Assembly: GCA_022072055.1 (NCBI GenBank)
Contig: JAJVIK010000014.1
Coordinates: 62,001 to 126,000, forward strand
Origin: a bacterium
Lineage (GTDB): Bacteria; Hinthialibacterota; Hinthialibacteria; OLB16
DNA length: 64,000 bases
Direction: 5' to 3'
Below, one piece after another: positions 56,687 to 64,000 of the stretch (position 1 is its first letter; the number at the start of each line of letters is the position of its first letter). Under the pieces are notes generated by a model. That model ran no database searches. It worked only from the letters and a program-made list of their open reading frames with translations, and was not told where the DNA came from. The translations under genes and the position numbers were made by a program.

Positions 56687-57553
56687 ATGCAAATCTACAT
56701 CAACGGCGAGTATTGCGAGAAAGAGAACGCCAAGGTTTCGGTCTTCGATCACGGCCTTTTGTATGGCGATGGGGTCTTCGAGGGGATCCGGATCTATCAC
56801 CGGAAGGTCTTTCGCCTGACGCAGCACCTCGCGCGGCTGTTTCGCTCGGCCCGCTACATCAACCTGGCCATCGGCAAGACCCCGGAGGAGATGACCGAGA
56901 TTGTGCTGGAGACCTGCCGTCGCAACGGCCTTGATGACGGTTACATCCGCTTGGTGGTGACCCGAGGCGCCGGGACGCTCGGGCTTTCACCGAAGTCTTG
57001 CCCGAAGCCGACGATCTTTGTGATCGCGGACAAGCTCGCCATCTATCCCCCGGAATATTACGAGAAGGGGCTGGCGCTGCTGACCGTGTCCACGCGGCGG
57101 AACATCATTGACGCGCTCGATCCGCAGCTCAAGACGCTGAATTATCTGAACAACATCTTGGCCTCGATCGAGGCCAGCCGCTCCGGGTTTGAGGAGGCGC
57201 TGATGCTCAACAAGGAGGGGTATGTGGCCGAGGCGGCGGCGGACAACCTCTTCCTGATCCGGGGGACGCGGTTGATCACTCCGGCGACCCACCTGGGGGC
57301 CTTGCCGGGGATCACGCGCGAGGCGATCTTGGAGATCGCGCCGGAGCTGGGGCTGTCTCCGAGCGAGGGGTTCATCACGCTTTCGGATGTGTACAACGCG
57401 GACGAGTGTTTCCTCACCGGCACGGCCGCCGAGGTGATTCCGGTTTCGGAGGTGGACAGCCGTCCGATCGGAACCGGCAAGGCGGGTCCGATGACCAAGC
57501 GGATCATCGAGCGCTTCCGGGCGCTCACCGAGGCGGAGGGGACGGGGTTTTAG
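56687..57553 (+). CDS. ilvE: Branched-chain amino acid aminotransferase (IlvE-like, PLP fold IV)
   Basis: This 288-residue protein has GVFEGIRIYHRKVFRLTQHL, the Schiff-base Lys in DPQLKTLNYLNNI and the phosphate-binding AEAAADNLFLIRG. These match IlvE and the related D-amino acid transaminases; DAAT and IlvE are hard to tell apart by eye. It would transfer the amino group from glutamate to branched-chain keto acids, which fits its neighbour PII as a nitrogen sensor. Confidence 0.88.
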   Translation: MQIYINGEYCEKENAKVSVFDHGLLYGDGVFEGIRIYHRKVFRLTQHLARLFRSARYINLAIGKTPEEMTEIVLETCRRNGLDDGYIRLVVTRGAGTLGLSPKSCPKPTIFVIADKLAIYPPEYYEKGLALLTVSTRRNIIDALDPQLKTLNYLNNILASIEASRSGFEEALMLNKEGYVAEAAADNLFLIRGTRLITPATHLGALPGITREAILEIAPELGLSPSEGFITLSDVYNADECFLTGTAAEVIPVSEVDSRPIGTGKAGPMTKRIIERFRALTEAEGTGF

Positions 57554-57554
57554 G

Positions 57555-57683
57555 GCGGTTAACGTTATCCTTGTAGCGCGGTGGAGGGCCACGCTCGGTC
57601 GTGGCTGGTCTTACAGGACCACTGGACGCGACGGAGCGCGTCCCTCCAACGCTTCATCCGAGTGTGAAATGCTCTAGAGCCGC
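57555..57683. mobile_element. Inverted, diverged copy of the MITE-like repeat
   Basis: On the reverse strand the segment reads CTCTAGAGCATTTC near 57680, then AGCGTTGGAGGGACGCGCTC and CCAGCCACGACCGAGCGTGG, aligning over about 130 bp to 51264-51400. The far end (GTTAACCGCC) is degenerate and the terminal inverted repeat is lost. It fills most of the gap between the aminotransferase and the beta-helix gene B; no other gene is seen there. Confidence 0.7.
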
Positions 57684-57721
57684 CCGGTATTGAACGCGCC
57701 GGCACCGGAGCGCGGACAAAA

Positions 57722-59368
57722 TCAATTCCGCTTCTTCTCATTTGCCAACCTCTGAATCAATTCGAGTAGATCCCGGGCATCGATGATCGCCTCCTTGTCC
57801 CCTTTCAGCTTGGACTTTCCCCCAATTGCCTGATGCCAGAGACCCTGAAAATGGAAAACCTCCTCGGCGCGGCCCTGGCCGCCCTCCGGGGTCGGTGTGA
57901 GCGTGGCCTCCAACGTGCGGGTTGGCGTTGCCGTGAAGTCGGTTTCATCCAGCGTTGGAGTGGGGCTGAAGTCGGTTTCATTCATGGTCGGGGTGCGAGT
58001 GAAGGATTTTGTCCTTGTTATTGTTCGTGTTAAAGTCACCGTGGGAGTCAACGTGATGGTTGGCGTCCCTGTCGGAGTCCGGGTGGCGAAATCCTCCAAC
58101 TGGAACTCGTAGGCCCCCATGTCGAACGCGCCCGCGCCTTCGGTCCCCACTCCCACGATGTCCACGGGTCGCGGTTTCCCATCCAGATCGGTGGTCGCCG
58201 AGGTGATTGTTCCGGAGTCGATGCAGGGGGAGTTTGGCAAGAGCCGGTAATCGCCGACGTCGGGATTCACGAACATGGGGTCGGCGTCGATGTTACCGGG
58301 GCCGGGGTAACCCCCCTCCACCAAGGAATAGCTGACCTCCCCCGCATGGAGTTCCCCCGCGGGGTTTCGGAAAATACAATTCGTGGCGTGGAATGTGCCG
58401 CCCCAGTTGTCGATGGCCGAACTCTGCCTCGCATCATTGTCGGCGATGGTCGTTTCCGCCAGGTTGACAACCGACTCCTGCAGAAAAATTGCCCCGCCAT
58501 ACGAGATGTTCCCTGTCCCCAGAGCATAATCTTGACTCCTCACAATGGAGCAATTTCGCATCCAAAGCCGGGACCCCCCACGTACGTACACGCCTGCCCC
58601 ATATTGATAGTGATATCCCTTGATTGTGTTATCGCCAATTACGCAGTCATTCATTCGAACTTCGGATGATATCGCCGAAATAGCTCCACCATAACCTGAG
58701 TCATTAAATGGATTCCCGCCCAAGGCAACGTTTCGGACAATCTGAGAATCCTCAATCACCACGTTTGAGCGCCAGCAGTGGATTCCCCCTCCAGGATATC
58801 CAAAGGCGACATTCTCTTCGATGAGACAATTACGGATTGTCATTGTGCAGCTCTCAATCAACACTCCCCCTCCAGAGTCCGCAACACCGCCCGAAATGAT
58901 GAATCCGTCAATCATCGCTCCCTGGGCGCCCACCACCGCGTTTTGGTCGTCCGGTATTTGCACGTAAAGCAAAATGTCAGTAAACTCATCCAGGTTGATA
59001 TTCGGGTAAGCAAGCGCGAAGAGCGTTCCTTCGGACGCGCGGATCGACGAGGGCCGCAGATCCGGATCTCGTCGATGGAACTCATGGTCCATCTCCGTGC
59101 CGGAAAATCCACCATAAACCGAAACTTCAGGGACCAAGCGTACAGTTTCGGGATACAGCCCTTCTCGGACCCAAATCTGATCCCCGCTCGTTGCGGCGGC
59201 GATGGCGTCGGCAATTGTCACGAACGCGGATTCCCAGGATTGACCGTCGGCGCCGCTCCCTGTCGAGGAGACTTTGATAATATTGGAAGCGGAGTTCGCG
59301 GAGCTCCATTGTATCACGCCCATCAGGGCCAGAAGACCTACAAGCGAGTTAGCGCATCTGTTCCGCAT
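57722..59368 (-). CDS. Secreted beta-helix protein B with TP-linker and dockerin-like tail
   Basis: The ATG at 59368 (548 residues) follows AAGGAG. A signal peptide is followed by a pectate-lyase-like right-handed beta-helix (residues ~30-345, QIWVREGLYPETV, ISGGVADSGGGV), then the region NIDADPMFVNPDVGDYRLLP of choice-of-anchor-Q type. A Thr/Pro-rich linker (~425-490) and a C-terminal ~50-residue module with VFHFQGLWHQ and AIIDARDLLELIQRL end the protein. The last ~580 bp of the gene are nearly identical to gene A. The IS630 element ends 25 bp upstream of the start. Confidence 0.85.
   Translation of the reverse strand: MRNRCANSLVGLLALMGVIQWSSANSASNIIKVSSTGSGADGQSWESAFVTIADAIAAATSGDQIWVREGLYPETVRLVPEVSVYGGFSGTEMDHEFHRRDPDLRPSSIRASEGTLFALAYPNINLDEFTDILLYVQIPDDQNAVVGAQGAMIDGFIISGGVADSGGGVLIESCTMTIRNCLIEENVAFGYPGGGIHCWRSNVVIEDSQIVRNVALGGNPFNDSGYGGAISAISSEVRMNDCVIGDNTIKGYHYQYGAGVYVRGGSRLWMRNCSIVRSQDYALGTGNISYGGAIFLQESVVNLAETTIADNDARQSSAIDNWGGTFHATNCIFRNPAGELHAGEVSYSLVEGGYPGPGNIDADPMFVNPDVGDYRLLPNSPCIDSGTITSATTDLDGKPRPVDIVGVGTEGAGAFDMGAYEFQLEDFATRTPTGTPTITLTPTVTLTRTITRTKSFTRTPTMNETDFSPTPTLDETDFTATPTRTLEATLTPTPEGGQGRAEEVFHFQGLWHQAIGGKSKLKGDKEAIIDARDLLELIQRLANEKKRN
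57737..58317 (-). repeat. 580-bp near-identical 3' module shared with gene A (copy B)
   Basis: This stretch matches 60531-61110 with no indels that I can find, only scattered substitutions. It encodes the choice-of-anchor-Q segment, the TP-rich linker and the dockerin-like tail. The two genes differ sharply before this point. Recent duplication or gene conversion is likely. Confidence 0.85.
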
Positions 59369-59469
59369 GGCACTTCTCCTTGGAGGGGCTATTATACACG
59401 GCGTCTTAAGTGATTGCGCATCGTTCATGGTTGTGTTAACCTCCCTGCAGGGAATGGGGGAGGGACATC

Positions 59470-59994
59470 ATGCGCAGGTTGGAAGTACAACATGCTGAGT
59501 TCATGCGACTCGCGGTTCAGGACGAGATTCTCCGCTCGGAGGAGTCTCGCTATGACCACCGCCTGCACGGGATTCTGCTGGTTTGCTCCGGGTTCAGTTG
59601 TTCGGAAGTGGCGGAACTCTTGGGGCAAAGTCGGCGCACGGTTCAATACTGGGTTCGGCGCTTCGAGCGGAGCGGCTTCGCCGGGCTGCAGGAGGGCTTG
59701 CGAGCAGGGCGTCCGCCTGCGCTGGATGAGGAAACCCTGGAGGAGATTGGGAGAGACCTGCGGCGCTCGCCGCGTGATTGGGGGTACTCCCAGAATCTGT
59801 GGGATGGAAAACTTCTCAGTCATCACTTGGCCGAGCGGTACGGAGCCCGGCTGGGCGTGCGGCAATGCCAACGGTTGTTCCGGCGGTTGGGATTTCGGCG
59901 CCGCAAACCGCGGCCGGTTATTGCCCAGGCTGACCCTGAAGCCCAGCGGGCATATAAAAAAACTGCGCCGCTTGGCCGCCAGGGAAGACCTTGA
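59470..59994 (+). CDS. IS630 transposase, N-terminal frame
   Basis: This 174-residue frame starts at an ATG with GGAGGG seven bases upstream. It carries the helix-turn-helix DNA-binding region (GFSCSEVAELLGQSRRTVQYW) and the QRLFRRLGFRRRKPRP linker before the catalytic domain. The frame runs into a stretch of seven A (59956-59962) and then leaves the transposase sequence. Read on in the +1 frame it continues KKLRRLAARE, so full-length enzyme needs a +1 shift, slippage or a repaired A6. Confidence 0.85.
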   Translation: MRRLEVQHAEFMRLAVQDEILRSEESRYDHRLHGILLVCSGFSCSEVAELLGQSRRTVQYWVRRFERSGFAGLQEGLRAGRPPALDEETLEEIGRDLRRSPRDWGYSQNLWDGKLLSHHLAERYGARLGVRQCQRLFRRLGFRRRKPRPVIAQADPEAQRAYKKTAPLGRQGRP

Positions 59995-60508
59995 CCTCTG
60001 GTTCGAGGACGAGTGCCATTTCCAGCAGCACGGTTCACGCTGCACGATGTGGGTCCCTCCTGAAAATCGCGACCCCATTCTCCAGCACGCCCCAACCCGC
60101 AAGAGCCTCGCGGTCTTCGGAGCCGTACGCGTGGAAGACGGCCGCTTGGTCACACGGCAAGCGGAAGTGTTCGACGCCGCCTCGTTTCAGTCTTTCCTCA
60201 AGCAACTCCTGCGGCACCTTCATAACGGCCGCAGAATGTTGGTTGTTCTGGACAATGCACGCTATCATCACGCCGCGAACCTCCAACCGTGGTTGTGGAA
60301 ACACCGTCATGTACTCAGCCTTGATTTCCTGCCGCCATATAGCCCGGAGCTCAATCCCGTGGAGCGGGTTTGGAAGATGACCCGCCACCTGTGCACCCAC
60401 AACCGTTACTCCGCCCAGCTTGAAGAACTAACCCAGGCAGTCTTTGACCAATTCCATCTTTGGCAGAAACCAAACACAGAACTCCAGAGTGTATGCGCAA
60501 TCATTTAA
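59957..60508 (+). CDS. IS630 transposase, C-terminal DDE frame
   Basis: This frame carries the catalytic core: the first Asp in LDLWFEDECHFQQHG, the second in RMLVVLDNARYHHA and the Glu in YSPELNPVERVWKM, the DDE triad of IS630 enzymes. I give the coordinate from the A-run where the two frames meet; there is no independent start signal. It is offset by +1 from the N-terminal frame. Its stop (TAA at 60506) lies within the right terminal repeat. Confidence 0.8.
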   Translation, partial: KKLRRLAAREDLDLWFEDECHFQQHGSRCTMWVPPENRDPILQHAPTRKSLAVFGAVRVEDGRLVTRQAEVFDAASFQSFLKQLLRHLHNGRRMLVVLDNARYHHAANLQPWLWKHRHVLSLDFLPPYSPELNPVERVWKMTRHLCTHNRYSAQLEELTQAVFDQFHLWQKPNTELQSVCAII

Positions 60509-62186
60509 GGCGTAATGTATAACGCCTGTCCTCATTTGCCAACCTCTGAATCAATTCGAGTAGATCCCGGGCATCGATGATCGCCTCCTTGTCCCCTTTC
60601 AGCTTGGACTTTCCCCCAATTGCCTGATGCCAGAGACCCTGAAAATGGAAAACCTCCTCGGCGCGGCCCTGGCCGCCCTCCGGGGTCGGTGTGAGCGTGG
60701 CCTCCAACGTGCGCGTTGGGGTTGCCGTGAAATCGGTTTCATTCAGCGTGGGAGTGGGGCTGAAGTCGGTTTCATTCACGGTCGGAGTGCGAGTGAAGGA
60801 TTTGGTCCTCGTTATTGTTCGTGTTAGAGTCACCGTGGGAGTCAACGTGATGGTTGGCGTCCCAGTGGGAGTTCTGGTGGCGAAGTCCTCGAATTGGAAT
60901 TCGTAGGCCCCCATGTCGAACGCGCCCGCGCCCTCGGTCCCCACCCCCACGATATCCACGGGTCGCGGTTTCCCATCCAGATCGGTGGTCGCCGAGGTGA
61001 TTGTTCCGGAGTCGATGCAAGGCGAGTTTGGCAAGAGTCGGTAATCGCCCACCTCGGGATTGACGAACACCGGGTCCGCGTCAATGTTGCCCGGGCCGGG
61101 GTAACCCCCTTGGATGCTCGAGTACCTTGCGCTCCCCGTCGTTAGTTCATGTCCATGGTTCCAAAGGATGGAGTCCTGGATGGAAATGTCTGAGGCGACT
61201 CCTTGTATACCACCGACTGCGACCGATTCAGCTTCCCCCGCCACATTGTTCGCCAAAGTGCAATGTGTGGCAGAAAGGACAGAATCAAAAAGGAAAATGC
61301 CGCCTCCATTTCCGTTGTTCGCCACACCGATGTCTCTTCTCTGGTTTCCGGCGATCAAGCAATTGATCAAGTCCATTTTCGTCTTCTCGTCAGCCGCAAT
61401 TCCGGCCCCGTAGTCCTCGAATCCGTATACTGTAACGTTCCCCTTGATTAACGAGTCAACGATTGATATGACCGAGTTACGAGCGTACAACGCCCCACCA
61501 AACGAATCCGAGCCTCCCCAAGGGTTAACGCCAGAACAGAGATTAAACACGATCCTCGTTCTTTCTATACGGATCGTCGATGAAGCACACCAGATACCGC
61601 CCCCCTGGGCAAATTCACCGACTGCAAGGTTCCGGGTTATCTTGCAGTTTCGAAGAGTAAGTGTCGCATCGAGGCATCGGATACCACCTCCATTTTCCGA
61701 AACTCCTCCCGAAACCGTCACGCCGTCAATGATGGTGTCGGTTGCCGCCACAATGCAAGGGAGGTCGAGACCAGCAGCCTCGTGTGCGGGTTGTAGGCCT
61801 TCGAATCCTGTTGAAGCTGCAATGCGGTCGAAGTAGGGTGAATCGGTGGCGGATATTATAGTTTCGTGGGATTCGAAATCACGACTATGGATGGTTTCGC
61901 TAACTTCGCCTCCAGCAAAGCCGCCATAGAGTGACAAACCCGGCTTCAGGACAATCGCCTCCTTATATATCCCTTCGCTGATCCAAATGTCGTCCTCGGA
62001 AGTGGCGGATGAGATTGCATCCGAAATACGCCAGTGCGCAGAGGACCATGAGCGGCCATCCGAATCATCGCCTTGTGGGGACACAAACCAGGTTGCCGCA
62101 TGTGAAGTGACCTGGAATAGAGCAAGTGGCAGCAATCCACGTAGCACCAAGGGCCGTGCGTGATAAACCATGCCGGTCAAAACCAT
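60501..62186 (-). CDS. Secreted beta-helix protein A, 3' end truncated by IS630
   Basis: The ATG at 62186 (561 residues) follows GAGG and gives a signal peptide (VYHARPLVLRGLLPLALFQ). Residues ~35-385 are a beta-helix with ISEGIYKEAIVLKPGLSLYG and AIVSGG-like turns (VSGGVSENGGGIRC), then the same choice-of-anchor-Q, TP-linker and dockerin-like module as gene B. The last residues, DRRYTLRLK, come from the IS630 end, so the original C-terminus was replaced. It follows a GSDH-like gene by 25 bp on the same strand. Confidence 0.85.
   Translation of the reverse strand: MVLTGMVYHARPLVLRGLLPLALFQVTSHAATWFVSPQGDDSDGRSWSSAHWRISDAISSATSEDDIWISEGIYKEAIVLKPGLSLYGGFAGGEVSETIHSRDFESHETIISATDSPYFDRIAASTGFEGLQPAHEAAGLDLPCIVAATDTIIDGVTVSGGVSENGGGIRCLDATLTLRNCKITRNLAVGEFAQGGGIWCASSTIRIERTRIVFNLCSGVNPWGGSDSFGGALYARNSVISIVDSLIKGNVTVYGFEDYGAGIAADEKTKMDLINCLIAGNQRRDIGVANNGNGGGIFLFDSVLSATHCTLANNVAGEAESVAVGGIQGVASDISIQDSILWNHGHELTTGSARYSSIQGGYPGPGNIDADPVFVNPEVGDYRLLPNSPCIDSGTITSATTDLDGKPRPVDIVGVGTEGAGAFDMGAYEFQFEDFATRTPTGTPTITLTPTVTLTRTITRTKSFTRTPTVNETDFSPTPTLNETDFTATPTRTLEATLTPTPEGGQGRAEEVFHFQGLWHQAIGGKSKLKGDKEAIIDARDLLELIQRLANEDRRYTLRLK
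60531..61110 (-). repeat. 580-bp near-identical 3' module shared with gene B (copy A)
   Basis: This is the counterpart of the block at 57737-58317, same length, encoding the choice-of-anchor-Q segment, the TP-rich linker and the dockerin-like tail up to LIQRLANE. Similarity stops abruptly at GAG|GACAGG where gene A differs and the IS follows. Confidence 0.85.
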
Positions 62187-62211
62187 AATTGACCTCAATT
62201 CTCACAATTGT

Positions 62212-64000
62212 TCAGAGTCCGGTGCGAAAGCGAATTCGATGCATTGAATTGTTCAACAGTATATACAGTGAACCATCAGGACCTTCTATCATTTCACGAT
62301 TGGAGAAATTCCGACCTGTGTTGAACCAGTCAAAATTGTCTGTCAGGGTATTGATCGGCTCCGGATCATCGAGAATCGATTCATCGACTCTTGAAATGAT
62401 ACCGGTCACGAAATCCATGAATAGAAGATCCCTCTCATATCCACTTGGTAGAAATCCTGACGTTATGAAAACAGGAGAAGTCACTGTGCCATACTTGGGG
62501 TTGGTTCCGTACGGTCTTAAATAAAACACTGCAGGTGGGGAGAGGCCTGCAAAAGAAGTATTTGGGAAGCTGGCGCAATCGGAGAGATCTCCGTTCCCAT
62601 TGGAGCAGCCAGCATCACACCCGGTATACATTTCATACCCACTGCTTGGCCATACGACCGAGCCTGACGAGTTTCCTTCGACACGGGGAAAGCCGAAATT
62701 CTTGTGGTCTGAGGGATTCGGTGTCGCTGAAAAGGACAGGGACATTCGATTTATCTCCTCAAAACCTCGTGTGCTGACGCCTCCAACGTCTGCAACCCAT
62801 ATCTCACTCGGCACGTCCGGATCCTCCCCCGGCCTCAGACCAAAGGTATATGGATTACGAAGACCCGAGGCGATGATTTCAGCTCTTGGTAGACGCTCCC
62901 CAGGTGTCGGGACCGGAGTCGGTTCCTCGGTTGGTGTCGCAGTTAACCACCCGGTGAAGGGGTTGTTCTCAGGGATTGAGAGGTCTCCGTCGGATTCAAT
63001 CTCATATCGAAGGAGCTTCCCGGGGTAAACTCTGACGTCTTGCGGCCTACAACTCATTTCTCCCGAATCATTCTCATGGTCAACGCATCCCGTCGAAAGT
63101 AGCAAATAGTCGTGAGCTCCGTCTGAATAAGCCCGCAAGCATCCTCCGGTGTGATCTAGTCGCTCGATGGATGATGCGGGCCTGTTGCCCGCGTAGACCA
63201 AAGGGGAGCCAGGAACCGGTGCCGGCGTTGCAATAGGAGTCATCTGGGAATTGACCTCAAAACGATAAACCTTGTTAACCCATGCCTCAATATCTGGGCG
63301 ATAGGGATCACCTGAGAAAGTTACGCTATTCACATCCGTCCCATAAACATAAATGAACCGCTTCGGAGATTGGGGGGCGGCAAAGTCAGGGTGGCATGCA
63401 ATCCCCATTAGCCCATGCTGTCCCTCCTCGTCGGGTGGTCGTGTGAGCAAAGCCGACAAGTCCTCAAGATCACCGGCTCTAAGAGTTCCATCATCTTCTA
63501 TGATCCGGATTTTAAAAGTTTCCTGTTCAGTTACAAGGATCGTCCGATCGGTTCCGGGAACGAAGGTAAAGTGGTTTGGATCAGCTAATGACGCGGCTCC
63601 CTGCTCGGGATCATCCCATCGCTCCTCGATGAAGCCCACCGGACGATTGTCTTGCTTGGTACACTCAATTACGAGTGTACCGTCCGAGACATCCGTATCC
63701 TGATCATGGTATTCTTGCTTGAGCTCCATGAGGGGTACCGCGGATTTGGTGACCCTTATGTGATTCGGGGCTTCAGAATAATACGAGAAGTCTGGATCGT
63801 CCTCGTCGAGGGGTCCCGCCAGCACCAAGTCGTATTTCTCCGTCTGGTTGTTTTGGTAAACGGCGGCGACCTGGGTGCCTGAACTATTCTTGACTTGCCA
63901 CACCACGCTGCCCGACACGGCGTAGGTTGAGAGATGGGTGGCCACGGTCTTGTTCTCATGGACCTCGCCTTCGACAATCAGGTGGCCGTTCTCGTCCAGG
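62212..64000 (-). CDS. Secreted PQQ-dependent sugar dehydrogenase-like (GSDH) protein, partial N-terminus
   Basis: The frame is open from 63999 past the window edge, so the start is missing. The visible ~595 residues include propeller-type segments of soluble aldose sugar dehydrogenase: RILVTEQETFKIRI-like strands, GLMGIACHPDFAAP, GLRNPYTFGLRPGED and NFGFPRVEGNSSGS. A TP-rich insert (ATPTEEPTPVPTP) is placed in a loop. The sequence before the core (DENGHLIVEGEV) suggests an additional N-terminal domain. It heads the minus-strand set with genes A and B, 25 bp before A. PQQ-binding His residues cannot be confirmed. Confidence 0.75.
   Translation of the reverse strand, partial: LDENGHLIVEGEVHENKTVATHLSTYAVSGSVVWQVKNSSGTQVAAVYQNNQTEKYDLVLAGPLDEDDPDFSYYSEAPNHIRVTKSAVPLMELKQEYHDQDTDVSDGTLVIECTKQDNRPVGFIEERWDDPEQGAASLADPNHFTFVPGTDRTILVTEQETFKIRIIEDDGTLRAGDLEDLSALLTRPPDEEGQHGLMGIACHPDFAAPQSPKRFIYVYGTDVNSVTFSGDPYRPDIEAWVNKVYRFEVNSQMTPIATPAPVPGSPLVYAGNRPASSIERLDHTGGCLRAYSDGAHDYLLLSTGCVDHENDSGEMSCRPQDVRVYPGKLLRYEIESDGDLSIPENNPFTGWLTATPTEEPTPVPTPGERLPRAEIIASGLRNPYTFGLRPGEDPDVPSEIWVADVGGVSTRGFEEINRMSLSFSATPNPSDHKNFGFPRVEGNSSGSVVWPSSGYEMYTGCDAGCSNGNGDLSDCASFPNTSFAGLSPPAVFYLRPYGTNPKYGTVTSPVFITSGFLPSGYERDLLFMDFVTGIISRVDESILDDPEPINTLTDNFDWFNTGRNFSNREMIEGPDGSLYILLNNSMHRIRFRTGL

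Larger units (their letters stand above)
59393..60521 (+). mobile_element. IS630-family insertion sequence
   Basis: The element has imperfect 29-bp terminal inverted repeats (59393-59421 with 60493-60521, 24 matches). A TA dinucleotide at each end is the target duplication expected of IS630/Tc1-mariner elements. It encodes a DDE transposase in two frames. It sits at the last codons of beta-helix gene A, which now ends inside the right repeat, and 25 bp before gene B. Confidence 0.88.

Overview
The window is high-GC, densely coded chromosomal DNA from a Gram-negative-type bacterium. I infer a free-living, deep-branching, uncultured-type heterotroph (PVC-like, Omnitrophota, Sumerlaeota or OLB16-like) because it combines planctomycete-style pseudopilins, giant beta-helix secreted proteins with TP-rich linkers and a dockerin-like tail, a Cys-type sulfatase, NrfD/multiheme cytochrome redox genes and a permease-less PTS with HPr kinase. 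The exact phylum cannot be fixed from the sequence alone. There are no rRNA or tRNA genes that I could see, and no CRISPR array.

Layout. 1-5.1 kb: a sulfatase (3' end off the window), a fused PabB-PabC for p-aminobenzoate synthesis, and a coupled epimerase/glycosyltransferase pair. 5.1-16.5 kb: an accessory surface locus. It has a 2165-residue beta-helix adhesin, three paralogous phage-tail-collar proteins, a Tat-exported protein with an in-frame repeat insertion, a GNAT acetyltransferase and a convergent DUF6916-like gene, and it is interrupted by a nested nucleotidyltransferase gene pair. 16.7-22.5 kb: a URO-D-like enzyme, an O-methyltransferase and a regulatory PTS operon (IIA, HprK, HPr, EI, DUF167). 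22.5-29 kb: aroB, a TPR lipoprotein, a DegT aminotransferase and a PII-glnA operon. 29-37.7 kb: a STAS/PAS hybrid histidine kinase, an LVIVD secreted propeller, a large membrane protein and a nine-heme cytochrome/ferredoxin/NrfD module.

37.8-45.7 kb: a sugar-type ABC importer whose ATPase is fused to a permease, a GT-C-like membrane protein, a REC-GAF-HD-GYP regulator and a pseudopilin behind a candidate sigma-54 promoter. 46-57.6 kb: a secreted propeller, dnaJ, an Sm-like small protein, a second pseudopilin, a double-barrel glycoside-hydrolase-like protein, a phosphatase-RpiB fusion, a REC-degenerate GGDEF protein, a second PII and a branched-chain-type aminotransferase. 57.7-64 kb: a minus-strand set of secreted proteins (GSDH-like dehydrogenase, then two tandem beta-helix paralogues) split by an IS630-family element.

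Short GC-rich palindromic repeats recur: a 149-bp MITE-like element with perfect 14-bp inverted ends (51258-51406), a diverged inverted copy at 57555-57683, and related hairpins at 31612-31642 and in the linker of the ABC fusion gene (41195-41220). The strongest candidates for something undescribed are the adhesin/tail-collar locus, this repeat family and its link to a gene fusion, and the paired beta-helix genes that share a 580-bp near-identical 3' module and were split by the IS.
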